DNA from: Salegentibacter holothuriorum | Lineage (GTDB): Bacteria; Bacteroidota; Bacteroidia; Flavobacteriales; Flavobacteriaceae | Length of the DNA stretch: 64,000 nucleotides | Reading direction: 5' to 3' | Assembly: GCF_900168045.1 (NCBI RefSeq) | Contig: NZ_FUYY01000003.1 | Coordinates: 310,001 to 374,000, forward strand | Shown: one piece after another, positions 54,105-63,453 of the stretch | Layout of the letters: every line of letters starts with the position of its first letter | Numbering within the stretch: the first letter of the stretch is position 1 | The notes under the pieces: generated by a model | The model's input: only the letters and a program-made list of their open reading frames with translations | Databases searched by the model: none | Told to the model about the DNA's origin: nothing | Program-made: the position numbers and the translations under genes

Positions 54105-54232
54105 AAATGTTTAGGCTTTATTTGGGATAAAAATATAGGTAAATATACATTTTTCAAAAGTCGTTGGTTTACTTTTTTTTACATTAACATAATTATCACT
54201 TTATATGGTCGTTATTAAAGGAAGGTTTAAAT

Positions 54233-54240
54233 TATCTTTG
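54233..54240 (+). promoter_or_regulatory. -7 element of TPR gene
   Basis: TATCTTTG, matching TAnnTTTG, lies 24 bp before the start codon at 54265. A TTG at the correct distance is absent. Confidence 0.45.
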
Positions 54241-54264
54241 AATCATCAACTTAAAAATCTATAA

Positions 54265-57200
54265 ATGGCACCTAACAAAATTTTACTGTTTGTTGTTTTA
54301 ATATTCTTTTCTTTTAACGGAATTTCCCAGCGATCGGCCAACTATACACACGATCTTGCCGAATTTAATAAAGCCCTGGAACTCTATAACAATCAACAAT
54401 TTTTGGCTGCCCAAAATTTGTTTGATGAAGTTAAAGAGCAAACCGAAGACGAAAAGATTGAAGGGGATTGTGCTTATTATATTGCCAACGCCGCGGTAAG
54501 ATTAAACCAACCGGGCGCTGATAGGTTAATGGAGCGTTTTGTAAGTAGATATCCTACCAGTACTAAAACCAATTCAGCTTATCGCGATGTAGCCGATTAT
54601 TATTTTCAAACCGGTAAATATTCCTTAGCGCGCAAATGGTACGATAAAGTTGATGAAAACAGTATGAGCCGGGCAGAAAAGCAACGCTTTTATTTTAATA
54701 ATGGATACGCTTATTTTAGAGCAAAACAATATGACCAGGCTCGTAAATATTTAGAGAGGGTTCGTGACTCTAAAGAATTTGGTTCCCAGGCTAAATATTA
54801 TATTGGTTATATGGCCTATGAAGGCGATGATTATGAGGAAGCCAATGAGAATTTTGAAGCGGTAAGCGGTAACAATCGCTATAGCGAAGATCTTTCTTAT
54901 TTCCAGGCCGATATGAACTTTAAGTTAGGCAAATTTGAGGAAGCTATTAAATTGGCCAAAGCGCAATTACAAAGTGCTAATAGGTTAGAGCGGTCTCAAT
55001 TAAATAAAATTATTGGCGAAAGTTATTTCAACTTAGAGCAATATAACGAAGCTTTGCCGTACTTAAAAGAATATGATGGAGAGCGTGGAAGATGGAATAA
55101 TACCGATTATTACCAACTGGGTTACGCTTATTATAAACAGGGAGACTATGAAAATGCGATCTCTGAATTCAATAAAATTATAGACGGAAAAAATCAGATT
55201 GCCCAAAACGCTTATTATCATTTGGCGCAATCTTACTTAGAATCCAATCAAAAGCAGCAGGCTTTAAATGCTTTTAAAAATGCCAGTGAGATGAATTTTA
55301 ATCCAAAAATTCAGGAAGATGCGTATATGAATTATGCAATACTGAGTTATGAGATTGGGAATAGTTATGAAAGTCCGTCGCAGGTGTTGATTAATTTTAT
55401 CGAGAAATATCCAGATTCAGAGAATAGAGCGGCTATGGAAAGTTTGTTAATAGATTCTTTCCTTACTTCGGGTAATTTTGAAGAAGCTATGCGTTTGTTG
55501 GAGAATAACCGAAATTTTAGCGATAAGCAAGCTTACCAAAAAGTAGCATACTATTACGGACTTCAGCTTTATGAAGAGAGCGATTATGAAAAGGCGATCA
55601 CTAATTTTGAAAAAGCACTTTCTGAGCCTAGAGACCAGGAAATAACAGCTAAAGCTACCTTTTGGAAGGCCGAAAGTGAATACAATATCAATAGAATTGA
55701 CGATGCGATTCTTGGGTACCGCGAATTTTCAGGAATGAGTGCGGCAAGAGGTACAGAAGAGTTGGAGAATCTGGACTATAACCTTGGTTATGCATACTTT
55801 AAAAAGAATGAATATGCTCGTGCTATAGAATTTTTTAAACGTTATTCTGAAAATAGCTCCAATGGAGTTGCCCGTAGAAATGATGCGTTATTGCGCCTGG
55901 GCGACACCTATTTTGTAAGTAGCCAGTATTGGCCGGCAATTGAAGCTTATAATAAAGCACTTTCACTTAGCGGTGATAACGATTATGCTGCATTTCAAAA
56001 GGCGATGAGCTATGGTTTTATAGATAGAAGAGACACTAAAATATCTGAGCTTAAAAGCTTTATAAATCAATATTCACGTTCTTCTTTTAGGGACGATGCT
56101 ATGTATGAATTAGGAAATACTTATGTTTCTGCAAATAATACCGGCGAAGCTTTATCTGCTTACGATAGGTTGATTAGAGAAGTGCCAAAAAGCGCATTTG
56201 TACCTAAAGCAATGTTGCGCCAGGCGTTAATTCATTACAATGCCGATAATGGAAACCGTGCTTTAGAAAGATTGAAAAAAGTAGTTAATGAGTACCCAAA
56301 TACACCTGAAGCGATGCAAGCAGTTTCTACAGCCAGAATGGTATATGTAGATCTGGGCCGTACAGATGAGTATGCAAACTGGGTACAAAATATAGATTTC
56401 GTTGAAGTAACTGATGCTGATTTAGATAACACCACTTATGAATCGGCTGAAAATCAATACTTCAATAATCAATATGACCGGGCAATAACCGGATTTGAAG
56501 ATTACCTGCAACGTTTTCCAAATGGAATACACTCCATAAATGCTAATTTCTATTTAGGTCAGTTATATTTCCGAAATGGAAATAAAGCGGAAGCAGCATC
56601 GAATTATCGCTATGTAGCCGATAAACCTAAAAATGAATTTACTGAGCAGGCACTTTCAAGATTATCTGAAATTTTGCTGGAAAATAAAAACTACCGTGAG
56701 GCGGTGGGTTATTTAGAGAAACTTGAAAAACAAGCCAGTTCTGAGCAGAATATAATTTTTGCGCAATCTAATCTTATGAAATCTTACCTGGAGTTAGATC
56801 AACCAGAAAAGGCAGCTAATTATGCCGATAAGGTTTTGGCTAATTCAGCTTCAAATTCAGAAGCTCGTAATGATGCCCGTGTAATTGTAGCTCGTGCAGC
56901 TTTTGCTTCAGGGAATATGAGTAAAGCAAAAAGTGCATATTCAGAAGTGCAAAAAACTGCTAAAGGAGAATTGGCTGCTGAGGCTTTATATTATGACGCT
57001 TATTTTAAAAATGAAAGCGGAAATTATGAAGCTTCCAATGCAGCGATTCAAATCCTGGCAAAAGATTTTTCCGGCTATAAACGTTGGGGAGCTAAAGGTT
57101 TGGTGCTAATGGCAGATAATTTCTATGAGTTAGAAGATACCTACCAGGCCACTTATATTTTGGAAAATGTAATTAAAAACTTCCAAAACTATCCTGAAAT

Positions 57201-57282
57201 TGTGCAGGCGGCAAAGCAGGAGCTTTCAAGAATAAAGACGGAAGCTGCAAAAACCAATTCTTCAGTAGAAGCAAACAATTAA
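54265..57282 (+). CDS. Exported tetratricopeptide-repeat protein, 1005 aa
   Basis: A signal peptide (MAPNKILLFVVLIFFSFNGISQ) is followed by nearly 1000 residues of TPR units, for example YYIANAAVRLNQPGADRLME, YYQLGYAYYKQGDYENAISEFNKII, LGDTYFVSSQYWPAIEAYNKAL and NFYLGQLYFRNGNKAEAASNY. Outer-membrane or periplasmic TPR proteins of this type act as scaffolds. It lies 35 bp before a plugless beta-barrel gene and is divergent from ftsE. The pair probably works as a complex. The exact role is unknown to me. Confidence 0.88.
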   Translation: MAPNKILLFVVLIFFSFNGISQRSANYTHDLAEFNKALELYNNQQFLAAQNLFDEVKEQTEDEKIEGDCAYYIANAAVRLNQPGADRLMERFVSRYPTSTKTNSAYRDVADYYFQTGKYSLARKWYDKVDENSMSRAEKQRFYFNNGYAYFRAKQYDQARKYLERVRDSKEFGSQAKYYIGYMAYEGDDYEEANENFEAVSGNNRYSEDLSYFQADMNFKLGKFEEAIKLAKAQLQSANRLERSQLNKIIGESYFNLEQYNEALPYLKEYDGERGRWNNTDYYQLGYAYYKQGDYENAISEFNKIIDGKNQIAQNAYYHLAQSYLESNQKQQALNAFKNASEMNFNPKIQEDAYMNYAILSYEIGNSYESPSQVLINFIEKYPDSENRAAMESLLIDSFLTSGNFEEAMRLLENNRNFSDKQAYQKVAYYYGLQLYEESDYEKAITNFEKALSEPRDQEITAKATFWKAESEYNINRIDDAILGYREFSGMSAARGTEELENLDYNLGYAYFKKNEYARAIEFFKRYSENSSNGVARRNDALLRLGDTYFVSSQYWPAIEAYNKALSLSGDNDYAAFQKAMSYGFIDRRDTKISELKSFINQYSRSSFRDDAMYELGNTYVSANNTGEALSAYDRLIREVPKSAFVPKAMLRQALIHYNADNGNRALERLKKVVNEYPNTPEAMQAVSTARMVYVDLGRTDEYANWVQNIDFVEVTDADLDNTTYESAENQYFNNQYDRAITGFEDYLQRFPNGIHSINANFYLGQLYFRNGNKAEAASNYRYVADKPKNEFTEQALSRLSEILLENKNYREAVGYLEKLEKQASSEQNIIFAQSNLMKSYLELDQPEKAANYADKVLANSASNSEARNDARVIVARAAFASGNMSKAKSAYSEVQKTAKGELAAEALYYDAYFKNESGNYEASNAAIQILAKDFSGYKRWGAKGLVLMADNFYELEDTYQATYILENVIKNFQNYPEIVQAAKQELSRIKTEAAKTNSSVEANN

Positions 57283-57316
57283 TTCAACTTTCAATCTAAC
57301 ATTTAAGAATTTCTAT

Positions 57317-59047
57317 ATGCAAATGTTTTCAATAAAAAAGAGCCTTTTTTTAAGTATATTTTTAATTGGCGGGGTTCTTTTTGCTCAAGATCCTATAGAT
57401 AGTGAAACTGTAACTGTGGTGAAACCATATACGCCCACGGTAAAGGATGCTAATAAAATAAAACAAACCCCTAGCCAGTCAGATTCTGTTAGAACTAAAA
57501 AACGGCCGGTAAAGTACAGCATATTTTCAGTACCCGTGGCTTCTACTTTTACCCCGGCAAAAGGTCGTGCTACCACTTTAGAAAGAGAAAGACGGGTAAA
57601 AATATATGATAATTATGCAAGCCTTGGCTTTGGTAATTACGGGAATCTTTTAGCCGAATTTTACAGTAACCTGGAAGTAAATAGAAGTGATAATTTTGGG
57701 GTTTATTTAAGCCATAACTCATCGCAAGGTGGAATTGATGATGTTATCTTAGATGATAAATTCTATGATACCGAGCTAAATTTAAGTTATAATTCTAAAA
57801 ACCGAGATTTAGGTTGGAAAACTGAAATTGGTGCTCAGCATCAACTTTTTAATTGGTATGGTTTACCGCAAAACGAAAATTTTAGTAACGATGAATTAAA
57901 TGCCATAGATCCTTCTCAGAATTACTTTTCAGTTTATGCCGGAGGAGAAATTGAACTTTACGATTCGTTTTTTGATAATGCCAGGGCAAAATTCAGGCAT
58001 ACTGGTGATTCCTATTCAACTTCAGAAAATCATTTAGATGCGCAGGGTACTTTTGAGGTTAATATTGCCGATGAGTTAATTACCACAAATATATATGCCG
58101 ATATTGTTCAGGGGCAAATGGGTGAGCAGTATCTGGCACCAGAAAACTATGATTATACCTTTATGAATTTTGGAATCAACCCAAGTTTACTGATTTTAAG
58201 AGAGGATCTTACTCTTAATCTGGGTGTAGCTTTTTTCTATAGTCAGGACGTAGAAAATAGTGATGGTAATTTTTATATCTATCCAAAAGTAACTGCAAGT
58301 TATAGACTGGCTGGTGATTATTTTACACCTTATGCAGGGCTAGAAGGTGGTTTGCAACAAAATACATACTTTAAGTTTGTTCAGCAAAATCCTTATGTGT
58401 CGCCAAGTTTGCAAATTAAACCTACCGATAATGAGTACAATGCTTATGTAGGTGCAAAAGGAAAATTAAGTAATGCGGTTTCTTATAATTTTAAAACCGG
58501 ATATGAGTCACAGTTTAATAGAGCAATGTTTAAACGCAATGCCCAGGCTAACGATCTAATGAACGAGAATTATGCCTACGGAAATTCTTTTGAAGTGGTT
58601 TATGATGATTTAAAAACGCTATCGGTTGCCGGAGAACTTAATGTTGATGTAAATCAAAATTTCAGATTAGGAATTAATGCTGAATACTTTAATTATAACA
58701 CAACAAATGAAGCTGAAGCCTGGAACCTTCCAGACTTTAAAGCCTCATTAAATGCCGATTATCAAATTAGTGAGAATTGGTTTGCAGGTGCCAATTTGTT
58801 TTATGTTGGGGAACGCTTAGACCAGGAAAGAGTAGTGGCGATAACCACCGGAACTCCAGCTCTAAATAAGGTTAGACTGGATAGTTATTTTGATGTAAAT
58901 GCAAATTTGGGTTACCGGTTTAATGATAGACTTTCGATATTTGCTAAAGGAAGTAATTTGTTAAATAACGATTATCAACGTTGGACTAATTTTAGGGTTC
59001 AGGGATTACAATTGCTTGCAGGAGCTACTTATAAATTTGATTTTTAA
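57317..59047 (+). CDS. TonB-receptor-like beta-barrel without plug
   Basis: The protein has 576 residues with a signal peptide (MQMFSIKKSLFLSIFLIGGVLFAQ). The mature N-terminus is short and rich in Pro and Thr (TVTVVKPYTPTVKDANKIKQ), not a plug domain. The rest is barrel, with TEIGAQHQLF, LRLGINAEYF-like strands, and an end LSIFAKGSNLLNNDYQRWTN...QLLAGATYKFDF, which is the typical last-strand block of TonB-dependent receptors, with terminal Phe. It follows the 1005-residue TPR protein by 34 bp and shares its operon and terminator. Confidence 0.85.
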   Translation: MQMFSIKKSLFLSIFLIGGVLFAQDPIDSETVTVVKPYTPTVKDANKIKQTPSQSDSVRTKKRPVKYSIFSVPVASTFTPAKGRATTLERERRVKIYDNYASLGFGNYGNLLAEFYSNLEVNRSDNFGVYLSHNSSQGGIDDVILDDKFYDTELNLSYNSKNRDLGWKTEIGAQHQLFNWYGLPQNENFSNDELNAIDPSQNYFSVYAGGEIELYDSFFDNARAKFRHTGDSYSTSENHLDAQGTFEVNIADELITTNIYADIVQGQMGEQYLAPENYDYTFMNFGINPSLLILREDLTLNLGVAFFYSQDVENSDGNFYIYPKVTASYRLAGDYFTPYAGLEGGLQQNTYFKFVQQNPYVSPSLQIKPTDNEYNAYVGAKGKLSNAVSYNFKTGYESQFNRAMFKRNAQANDLMNENYAYGNSFEVVYDDLKTLSVAGELNVDVNQNFRLGINAEYFNYNTTNEAEAWNLPDFKASLNADYQISENWFAGANLFYVGERLDQERVVAITTGTPALNKVRLDSYFDVNANLGYRFNDRLSIFAKGSNLLNNDYQRWTNFRVQGLQLLAGATYKFDF

Positions 59048-59072
59048 TGAATAGAATCCTTATAAAATCTCG

Positions 59073-59099
59073 AAAAGCACCTTTTTAAGGTGCTTTTTT
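59073..59099 (+). terminator. Terminator of TPR/barrel operon
   Basis: The 11-bp stem AAAAGCACCTT (59073-59083) with AAGGTGCTTTT (59087-59097), a 3-nt loop and further T residues end the operon 26 bp after the barrel stop. Confidence 0.9.
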
Positions 59100-59313
59100 G
59101 TGTTAATATTAATATGATTTGTTGCGTAAAATATTCTAAGTAGTTATAGTTCAGTTTGTTGATGTTTTATTTTATTAAAGATTCCTTAACAATAACACAA
59201 CATTGAAAATTCAGAATTACAAATAGAACTAATTAATATTGTACCCAATTTTAAGGAAGACTATATTAGTCCTTAAAATCTAAATTATTTAAAAAAATTA
59301 AAAGAACTACTTA

Positions 59314-60441
59314 ATGGCAAAAGGCAAAAAGTTTCAACGAAGTGACCGGTCCCGTCCATATTTGAATATTCTGGACTTTATGGTTCAGGAAAAGGCTTTC
59401 CTTGCAATTGTAATTGTGGGTATTATTATGGCCGGAATATTTACCGGTAACAAAACCGCAGCAATGTGGCTTGGTTTTTTCTTTGCTGCCTATGCAACGG
59501 TAGCTAATGATAGTATTCAATCACTTGGGACATTTATTGAAAGTAATAAAGCCAAACGTTGGTGGATTTTGTGGCTTTATGTGGGTGTCATTTTTCTTGG
59601 CGTTGTAAGCTTTAGTTGGTTTTATTTCGATGGAGATGTAACCTACCAGCGACTCTTAAAGCCAGATGGAAGCTCACCCTACCCACACCCAGAATCCTTT
59701 AGCTTTTTTCAAATTATAGCGCCACTGGTTCTGCTTATTTTAACCAGGCTTAAAATGCCGGTATCTACCACCTTCCTTATTTTAAGTGTATTTAGTGCTG
59801 ATACTTCGGGAATAACTTCAGTAGTCTGGAAGAGTTGGACGGGTTATATTATGGCCTTTGTACTGTCATTCTTAGTATGGTACCTCTCTTATAATTTTAT
59901 TAAAAAATACTTTAAAAGCCGTAAATTCAATAATAGCTGGACGGCTGTTCAGTGGCTTGTAAGTGGTACGCTTTGGGGAGTTTGGGTAATGCAGGATGGT
60001 GCTAATATAGCGGTATTCCTACCAAGAAGTTTAGATGGTTTCCAGTTTGTGGTGTTCGCACTTACCATTTTTGCAGGTTTGGGACTCTTGTTTTACCTAA
60101 GAGGAGATAAAATTCAGGAAGTAGTTAGTGAGAAATCCAGGATTTCAGATATTCGTGCAGCAACTTTAGTAGATTTAACTTATGTAATTCTACTTATATA
60201 TAAATTGTTTATTAGTACAGTACCTATGAGTACTACCTGGGTATTCCTTGGTATTATTGGAGGTAGGGAAATAGCGATAAGTTTGGCTAGAAACAAAAAA
60301 GGCAAAAAACACCGCAAAAAGGCCGGTAAGATGATCTTTAAAGATTTTGCTTACGCTATGATTGGGCTATTCGTTTCGGTAGCGCTTGCAGCAGCAGCTA
60401 ATAAAAGTATACGTGATCAAATTATTAATGCAATATTCTAA
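59314..60441 (+). CDS. PiT-like inorganic phosphate permease family protein
   Basis: The protein has 375 residues with about ten membrane helices. Two motif pairs arranged as an inverted repeat suggest PiT ancestry: TVANDSIQSLGT with LKMPVSTTFLILSVFS in the first half and QDGANIAVFLPR with VPMSTTWVFLGIIGGRE in the second. In true PiT permeases these read GANDxxNxxGT and PVSTTH. Here the His after STT is replaced by Phe or Trp, so ion or substrate choice may differ. It stands alone, with a dispersed repeat one base after its stop. Confidence 0.8.
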   Translation: MAKGKKFQRSDRSRPYLNILDFMVQEKAFLAIVIVGIIMAGIFTGNKTAAMWLGFFFAAYATVANDSIQSLGTFIESNKAKRWWILWLYVGVIFLGVVSFSWFYFDGDVTYQRLLKPDGSSPYPHPESFSFFQIIAPLVLLILTRLKMPVSTTFLILSVFSADTSGITSVVWKSWTGYIMAFVLSFLVWYLSYNFIKKYFKSRKFNNSWTAVQWLVSGTLWGVWVMQDGANIAVFLPRSLDGFQFVVFALTIFAGLGLLFYLRGDKIQEVVSEKSRISDIRAATLVDLTYVILLIYKLFISTVPMSTTWVFLGIIGGREIAISLARNKKGKKHRKKAGKMIFKDFAYAMIGLFVSVALAAAANKSIRDQIINAIF

Positions 60442-60442
60442 G

Positions 60443-60547
60443 TTTACTCGATAATCGAGATTGAATGCTCCGAGGCTTGCCTCGAAATCAAATTATATTT
60501 TTCAATATTAATGCTTCGTGAGCTTGCTCCGAAGTAGTTTACTTAAT
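60443..60547 (+). repeat. Dispersed palindromic repeat, copy 8 (type unit)
   Basis: The full unit starts TTTACTCGATAATCGAGATT one base after the stop of the PiT-like gene and ends GAAGTAGTTTACTTA. It has the perfect palindrome CTCCGAGGCTTGCCTCG-type core. It differs from the copy at 24486 at only two of about 100 positions. Confidence 0.92.
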
Positions 60548-60564
60548 ACAGTAAATAATTCAAT

Positions 60565-60597
60565 AAAATGCGCCTTTACCGGGCGCATTTTTTATTT
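60565..60597 (+). terminator. Terminator before amidohydrolase gene
   Basis: The stem AAAATGCGCC (60565-60574) with GGCGCATTTT (60582-60591) is followed by TTTTATTTTTAT. It ends the PiT-like transcript and rules out a start for the next gene upstream of it. Confidence 0.9.
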
Positions 60598-60618
60598 TTA
60601 TATAAAATTATAATAGAG

Positions 60619-62247
60619 ATGAAAAAAATATTACTTGTTTGCTTGCTAAGCATTGCCTTTATTTCCTGTAATTCTGAAGATAAAGCGGAAGCAGATCTAT
60701 TGGTTTTTAATGCTGAAATTTACACGGTAGATGATAATTTTAATACAGCCGAAGCTTTTGTTACTAAGGATGGGAGATTTCTTGAGATAGGCAATGCTGA
60801 GGAGCTTCAAACAAAATATAATATCGCTGAAACACTTGATGCCGGCGGCAAAAGTGTCTTTCCCGGTTTTATTGACGGGCACGCCCATTTTTACGGACTT
60901 GGATTGCAACAGCAACGTGTAGACCTTGCCGGCACTAAGAGTTTTGAAGAGGTGGTGCAGCGTATTGTTGATTTTCAAAACAAACGAAATGTAGAATTCA
61001 TAACCGGTAGGGGATGGGATCAAAATGATTGGGAAAAGAAAGAGTTTCCTAATAAAGATACTTTAGATCAGCTATTTCCCGACACCCCAATTGCACTAAC
61101 CAGAATAGACGGGCATGCACTTTTGGCCAATCAGGCGGCTTTAGATAAAGCTGGGATTACTACCAGGACTTCATTTAGTGGTGGTGATATTGAACAAAAA
61201 AATGGAGAATTAACAGGTATTATTATAGACAACCCTATGGGGCTTGTTACCAATGCTCAACCTGCGCCATCTACCAAAGAACAGATTAACGCTTTATTGG
61301 ATGCTCAAAAACTTTCTTTTAAATATGGGTTAACTACCGTTGTAGACGCCGGGATAGATAAACAAACTATAGAGCTTATGGATAGCCTTCATAAAGATGG
61401 AAGCCTAAAAATAAGGCTCTATGCAATGATTAGTAATACTCCCGAAAACCTGGATCATTATTTAGATAAAGATCCTATTAAAACCGAAAGATTAAATGTG
61501 CGTTCGGTAAAGTTTTATGGCGATGGGGCTCTTGGATCAAGAGGTGCTGCCTTAAAAGAAGAATATAGCGATCGTGCCGGCCATTTTGGAGCTTTGCTTT
61601 CACCTGTTGAAGATTTTAAAGAAACGGCAGAACGTGTTGCCGCTTCAAAGTTTCAGCTGAACACGCATGCCATTGGAGATTCAGCAAACTATATGGTTTT
61701 AGAAACTTATGATAAACTTTTAGCCAATGATGAAGACCGCAGATGGAGAGTGGAACATGCACAGGTAATAGATGAAGAGGATTTTAAATATTTCAGTAAA
61801 AATATTATTCCTTCAGTTCAGCCTACACACGCAACCAGCGATATGTACTGGGCCAAAGATCGTTTAGGGGAAGAAAGAGTGCAGGGTGCCTATGCCTATA
61901 AGAAGTTATTAGATGAAGCCGGTATTATTGCTTTAGGTACCGATTTTCCTGTAGAAGAGGTGAGTCCTTTTTTAACTTTTTATGCTGCGGTAGCCAGGCA
62001 GGATACAGATAATTATCCAGAAGATGGCTTTATGAAAGAACAGGCTTTGTCTCGTGAAGAAACCTTAAAAGGGATGACCATTTGGGCGGCTTATGCAAAT
62101 TTTGAAGAAGAAGAGAAAGGAAGTATAGAAGCCGGGAAATTTGCCGATTTTATAATTCTGGATAAGGATATTATGAAAGTTGATAAATCAGAAATTCCTG
62201 AAATTGAAGTTTTGGAAACTTATGTAAATGGAGAAAAGGTATATTAA
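60619..62247 (+). CDS. YtcJ-like amidohydrolase family 3 lipoprotein
   Basis: The protein has 542 residues from the ATG at 60619; an earlier ATG at 60568 lies inside the terminator. A lipoprotein signal MKKILLVCLLSIAFISC (Cys17) anchors it. The amidohydrolase barrel has PGFIDGHAHFYGLGL (metal-binding His-x-His), VKFYGDGALGSRGA, LNTHAIGDSA, RVEHAQVI and ALGTDFPVE (metal Asp). Family 3 members of this type (YtcJ, LpxC-unrelated) hydrolyse amide or related bonds in unknown substrates. It is preceded by no close partner and followed by the PPIase gene with its own promoter. Confidence 0.9.
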   Translation: MKKILLVCLLSIAFISCNSEDKAEADLLVFNAEIYTVDDNFNTAEAFVTKDGRFLEIGNAEELQTKYNIAETLDAGGKSVFPGFIDGHAHFYGLGLQQQRVDLAGTKSFEEVVQRIVDFQNKRNVEFITGRGWDQNDWEKKEFPNKDTLDQLFPDTPIALTRIDGHALLANQAALDKAGITTRTSFSGGDIEQKNGELTGIIIDNPMGLVTNAQPAPSTKEQINALLDAQKLSFKYGLTTVVDAGIDKQTIELMDSLHKDGSLKIRLYAMISNTPENLDHYLDKDPIKTERLNVRSVKFYGDGALGSRGAALKEEYSDRAGHFGALLSPVEDFKETAERVAASKFQLNTHAIGDSANYMVLETYDKLLANDEDRRWRVEHAQVIDEEDFKYFSKNIIPSVQPTHATSDMYWAKDRLGEERVQGAYAYKKLLDEAGIIALGTDFPVEEVSPFLTFYAAVARQDTDNYPEDGFMKEQALSREETLKGMTIWAAYANFEEEEKGSIEAGKFADFIILDKDIMKVDKSEIPEIEVLETYVNGEKVY

Positions 62248-62268
62248 AGCCATTACACTAAAAAAAGA

Positions 62269-62276
62269 TATCTTTG
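62269..62276 (+). promoter_or_regulatory. -7 element of PPIase gene
   Basis: TATCTTTG, matching TAnnTTTG, lies 22 bp before the start codon at 62299. Confidence 0.45.
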
Positions 62277-62298
62277 CATATCAAAAAAATATAAGAAA

Positions 62299-63231
62299 AT
62301 GAACGACGGATTATACGCTAAATTTTATACTACTAAAGGACAGATTTTAGTAGAATTAGAATACGAAAAAGTCCCCGGAACTGTTGGGAACTTCGTTGGA
62401 CTTGCCGAAGGTGAACTTGAAAATGATGCATTTCCTCAGGGGAAACCTTATTATAACGGTCTTAAATTTCATAGGGTGATTCCTAATTTTATGGTTCAGG
62501 GTGGTGACCCGCAAGGAACAGGAGTGGGAGGTCCCGGTTATAAATTTGAGGATGAAATTCACCCGGATTTGAAACACGATACCCCTGGAAAATTATCTAT
62601 GGCTAATGCTGGTCCCGGAACTAATGGAAGTCAGTTTTTTATTACTCATACCGAGACTGCCTGGTTAGACGGGAAACATACTGTTTTTGGTAGCGTAATT
62701 CAGGGTCAGGATATTGTAGATAGTATTCAGCAAGGCGATGAAATTGAAAAACTTGAGATTATTAGATCTGGTGAAAAAGCCGAAAATTTTAATGCTGTAG
62801 AGTCTTTTAGACAATTTGACGGTGCTAAAGCCAAAAGGGAAGAAGCAGCCAAAAAGAGAGAAGATGAATTACTGGGAAAACTTTCTGAAGGTTTTCAAAC
62901 CACAGAAAGCGGACTTCGATATAAAATTGAAAAGAAAGGCGACGGGACAAAACCTGAAAAGGGGCAAACCGTTTCTGTACACTACAAAGGAATGCTAACC
63001 GATGGCAGTGTCTTTGACTCTTCTTATAAAAGAAATCAGCCGTTGGAATTTCCGGTAGGCGTAGGCCATGTAATTAGTGGTTGGGATGAAGGTATCTTAC
63101 TTTTAAATGTAGGAGATCAGGCTCGTTTCGTGATTCCTTCACATTTAGCTTATGGAGAACGTGGCGCCGGTGGCGTAATCCCACCAAATGCAGCACTGGT
63201 TTTTGATGTGGAGCTGGTTGCGGTAAAATAA
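62299..63231 (+). CDS. Cyclophilin-FKBP fusion peptidyl-prolyl isomerase
   Basis: The protein has 310 residues without a signal peptide, so it is cytoplasmic. A cyclophilin domain fills about 1-155 with [31 protein letters not shown] and [16 protein letters not shown] charged linker rich in Lys and Glu ([20 protein letters not shown]) joins it to an FKBP domain at about 200-310 with [53 protein letters not shown] and [14 protein letters not shown]. Both domains keep the isomerase residues. Such dual immunophilins are known from Flavobacteria. Confidence 0.95.
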   Translation: MNDGLYAKFYTTKGQILVELEYEKVPGTVGNFVGLAEGELENDAFPQGKPYYNGLKFHRVIPNFMVQGGDPQGTGVGGPGYKFEDEIHPDLKHDTPGKLSMANAGPGTNGSQFFITHTETAWLDGKHTVFGSVIQGQDIVDSIQQGDEIEKLEIIRSGEKAENFNAVESFRQFDGAKAKREEAAKKREDELLGKLSEGFQTTESGLRYKIEKKGDGTKPEKGQTVSVHYKGMLTDGSVFDSSYKRNQPLEFPVGVGHVISGWDEGILLLNVGDQARFVIPSHLAYGERGAGGVIPPNAALVFDVELVAVK

Positions 63232-63262
63232 AAGCCACCTAGCCGCCCCGACGGGGAACTTA
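63231..63262. repeat. GC-rich REP-like hairpin
   Basis: AAAGCCACCTAGCCGCCCCG followed by ACGGGGAACTT has a CCCCG/CGGGG stem just after the PPIase stop. It resembles the hairpin at 51650-51677. Confidence 0.5.
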
Positions 63263-63274
63263 AATAATAAAAAA

Positions 63275-63310
63275 ACCTCACAAGTTTTAATAACCTGTGA
63301 GGTCTTTTTT
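63275..63310 (+). terminator. Terminator of PPIase gene
   Basis: ACCTCACA (63275-63282) pairs with TGTGAGGT (63296-63303), followed by CTTTTTTT. A run of A before the stem allows function in the other direction too. Confidence 0.85.
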
Positions 63311-63341
63311 TAAAAGAACAAGTCTGAAAAGTCTTGTTTTC

Positions 63342-63419
63342 GTCAAGCTGAATTTATTTCAGCTTCTAACATGAATAGATTATCAACATCTTAGATCCTG
63401 AAACAAGTTCAGGATGACG
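63342..63419. repeat. REP-like double palindrome
   Basis: AAGCTGAA/TTCAGCTT (63345-63365) and ATCCTGAA/TTCAGGAT (63395-63415) are two short palindromes in the same order and spacing as those in the structure after typA (51293-51346). They lie between convergent genes. Confidence 0.65.
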
Positions 63420-63453
63420 AGTTGAAAAACATTCCCAAGTTCTTTCATAATTT

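Noticed and set aside
60568-60618. Longer N-terminus for the amidohydrolase
   Set aside because: It lies across a strong terminator and would put 17 residues before a perfect lipoprotein signal.
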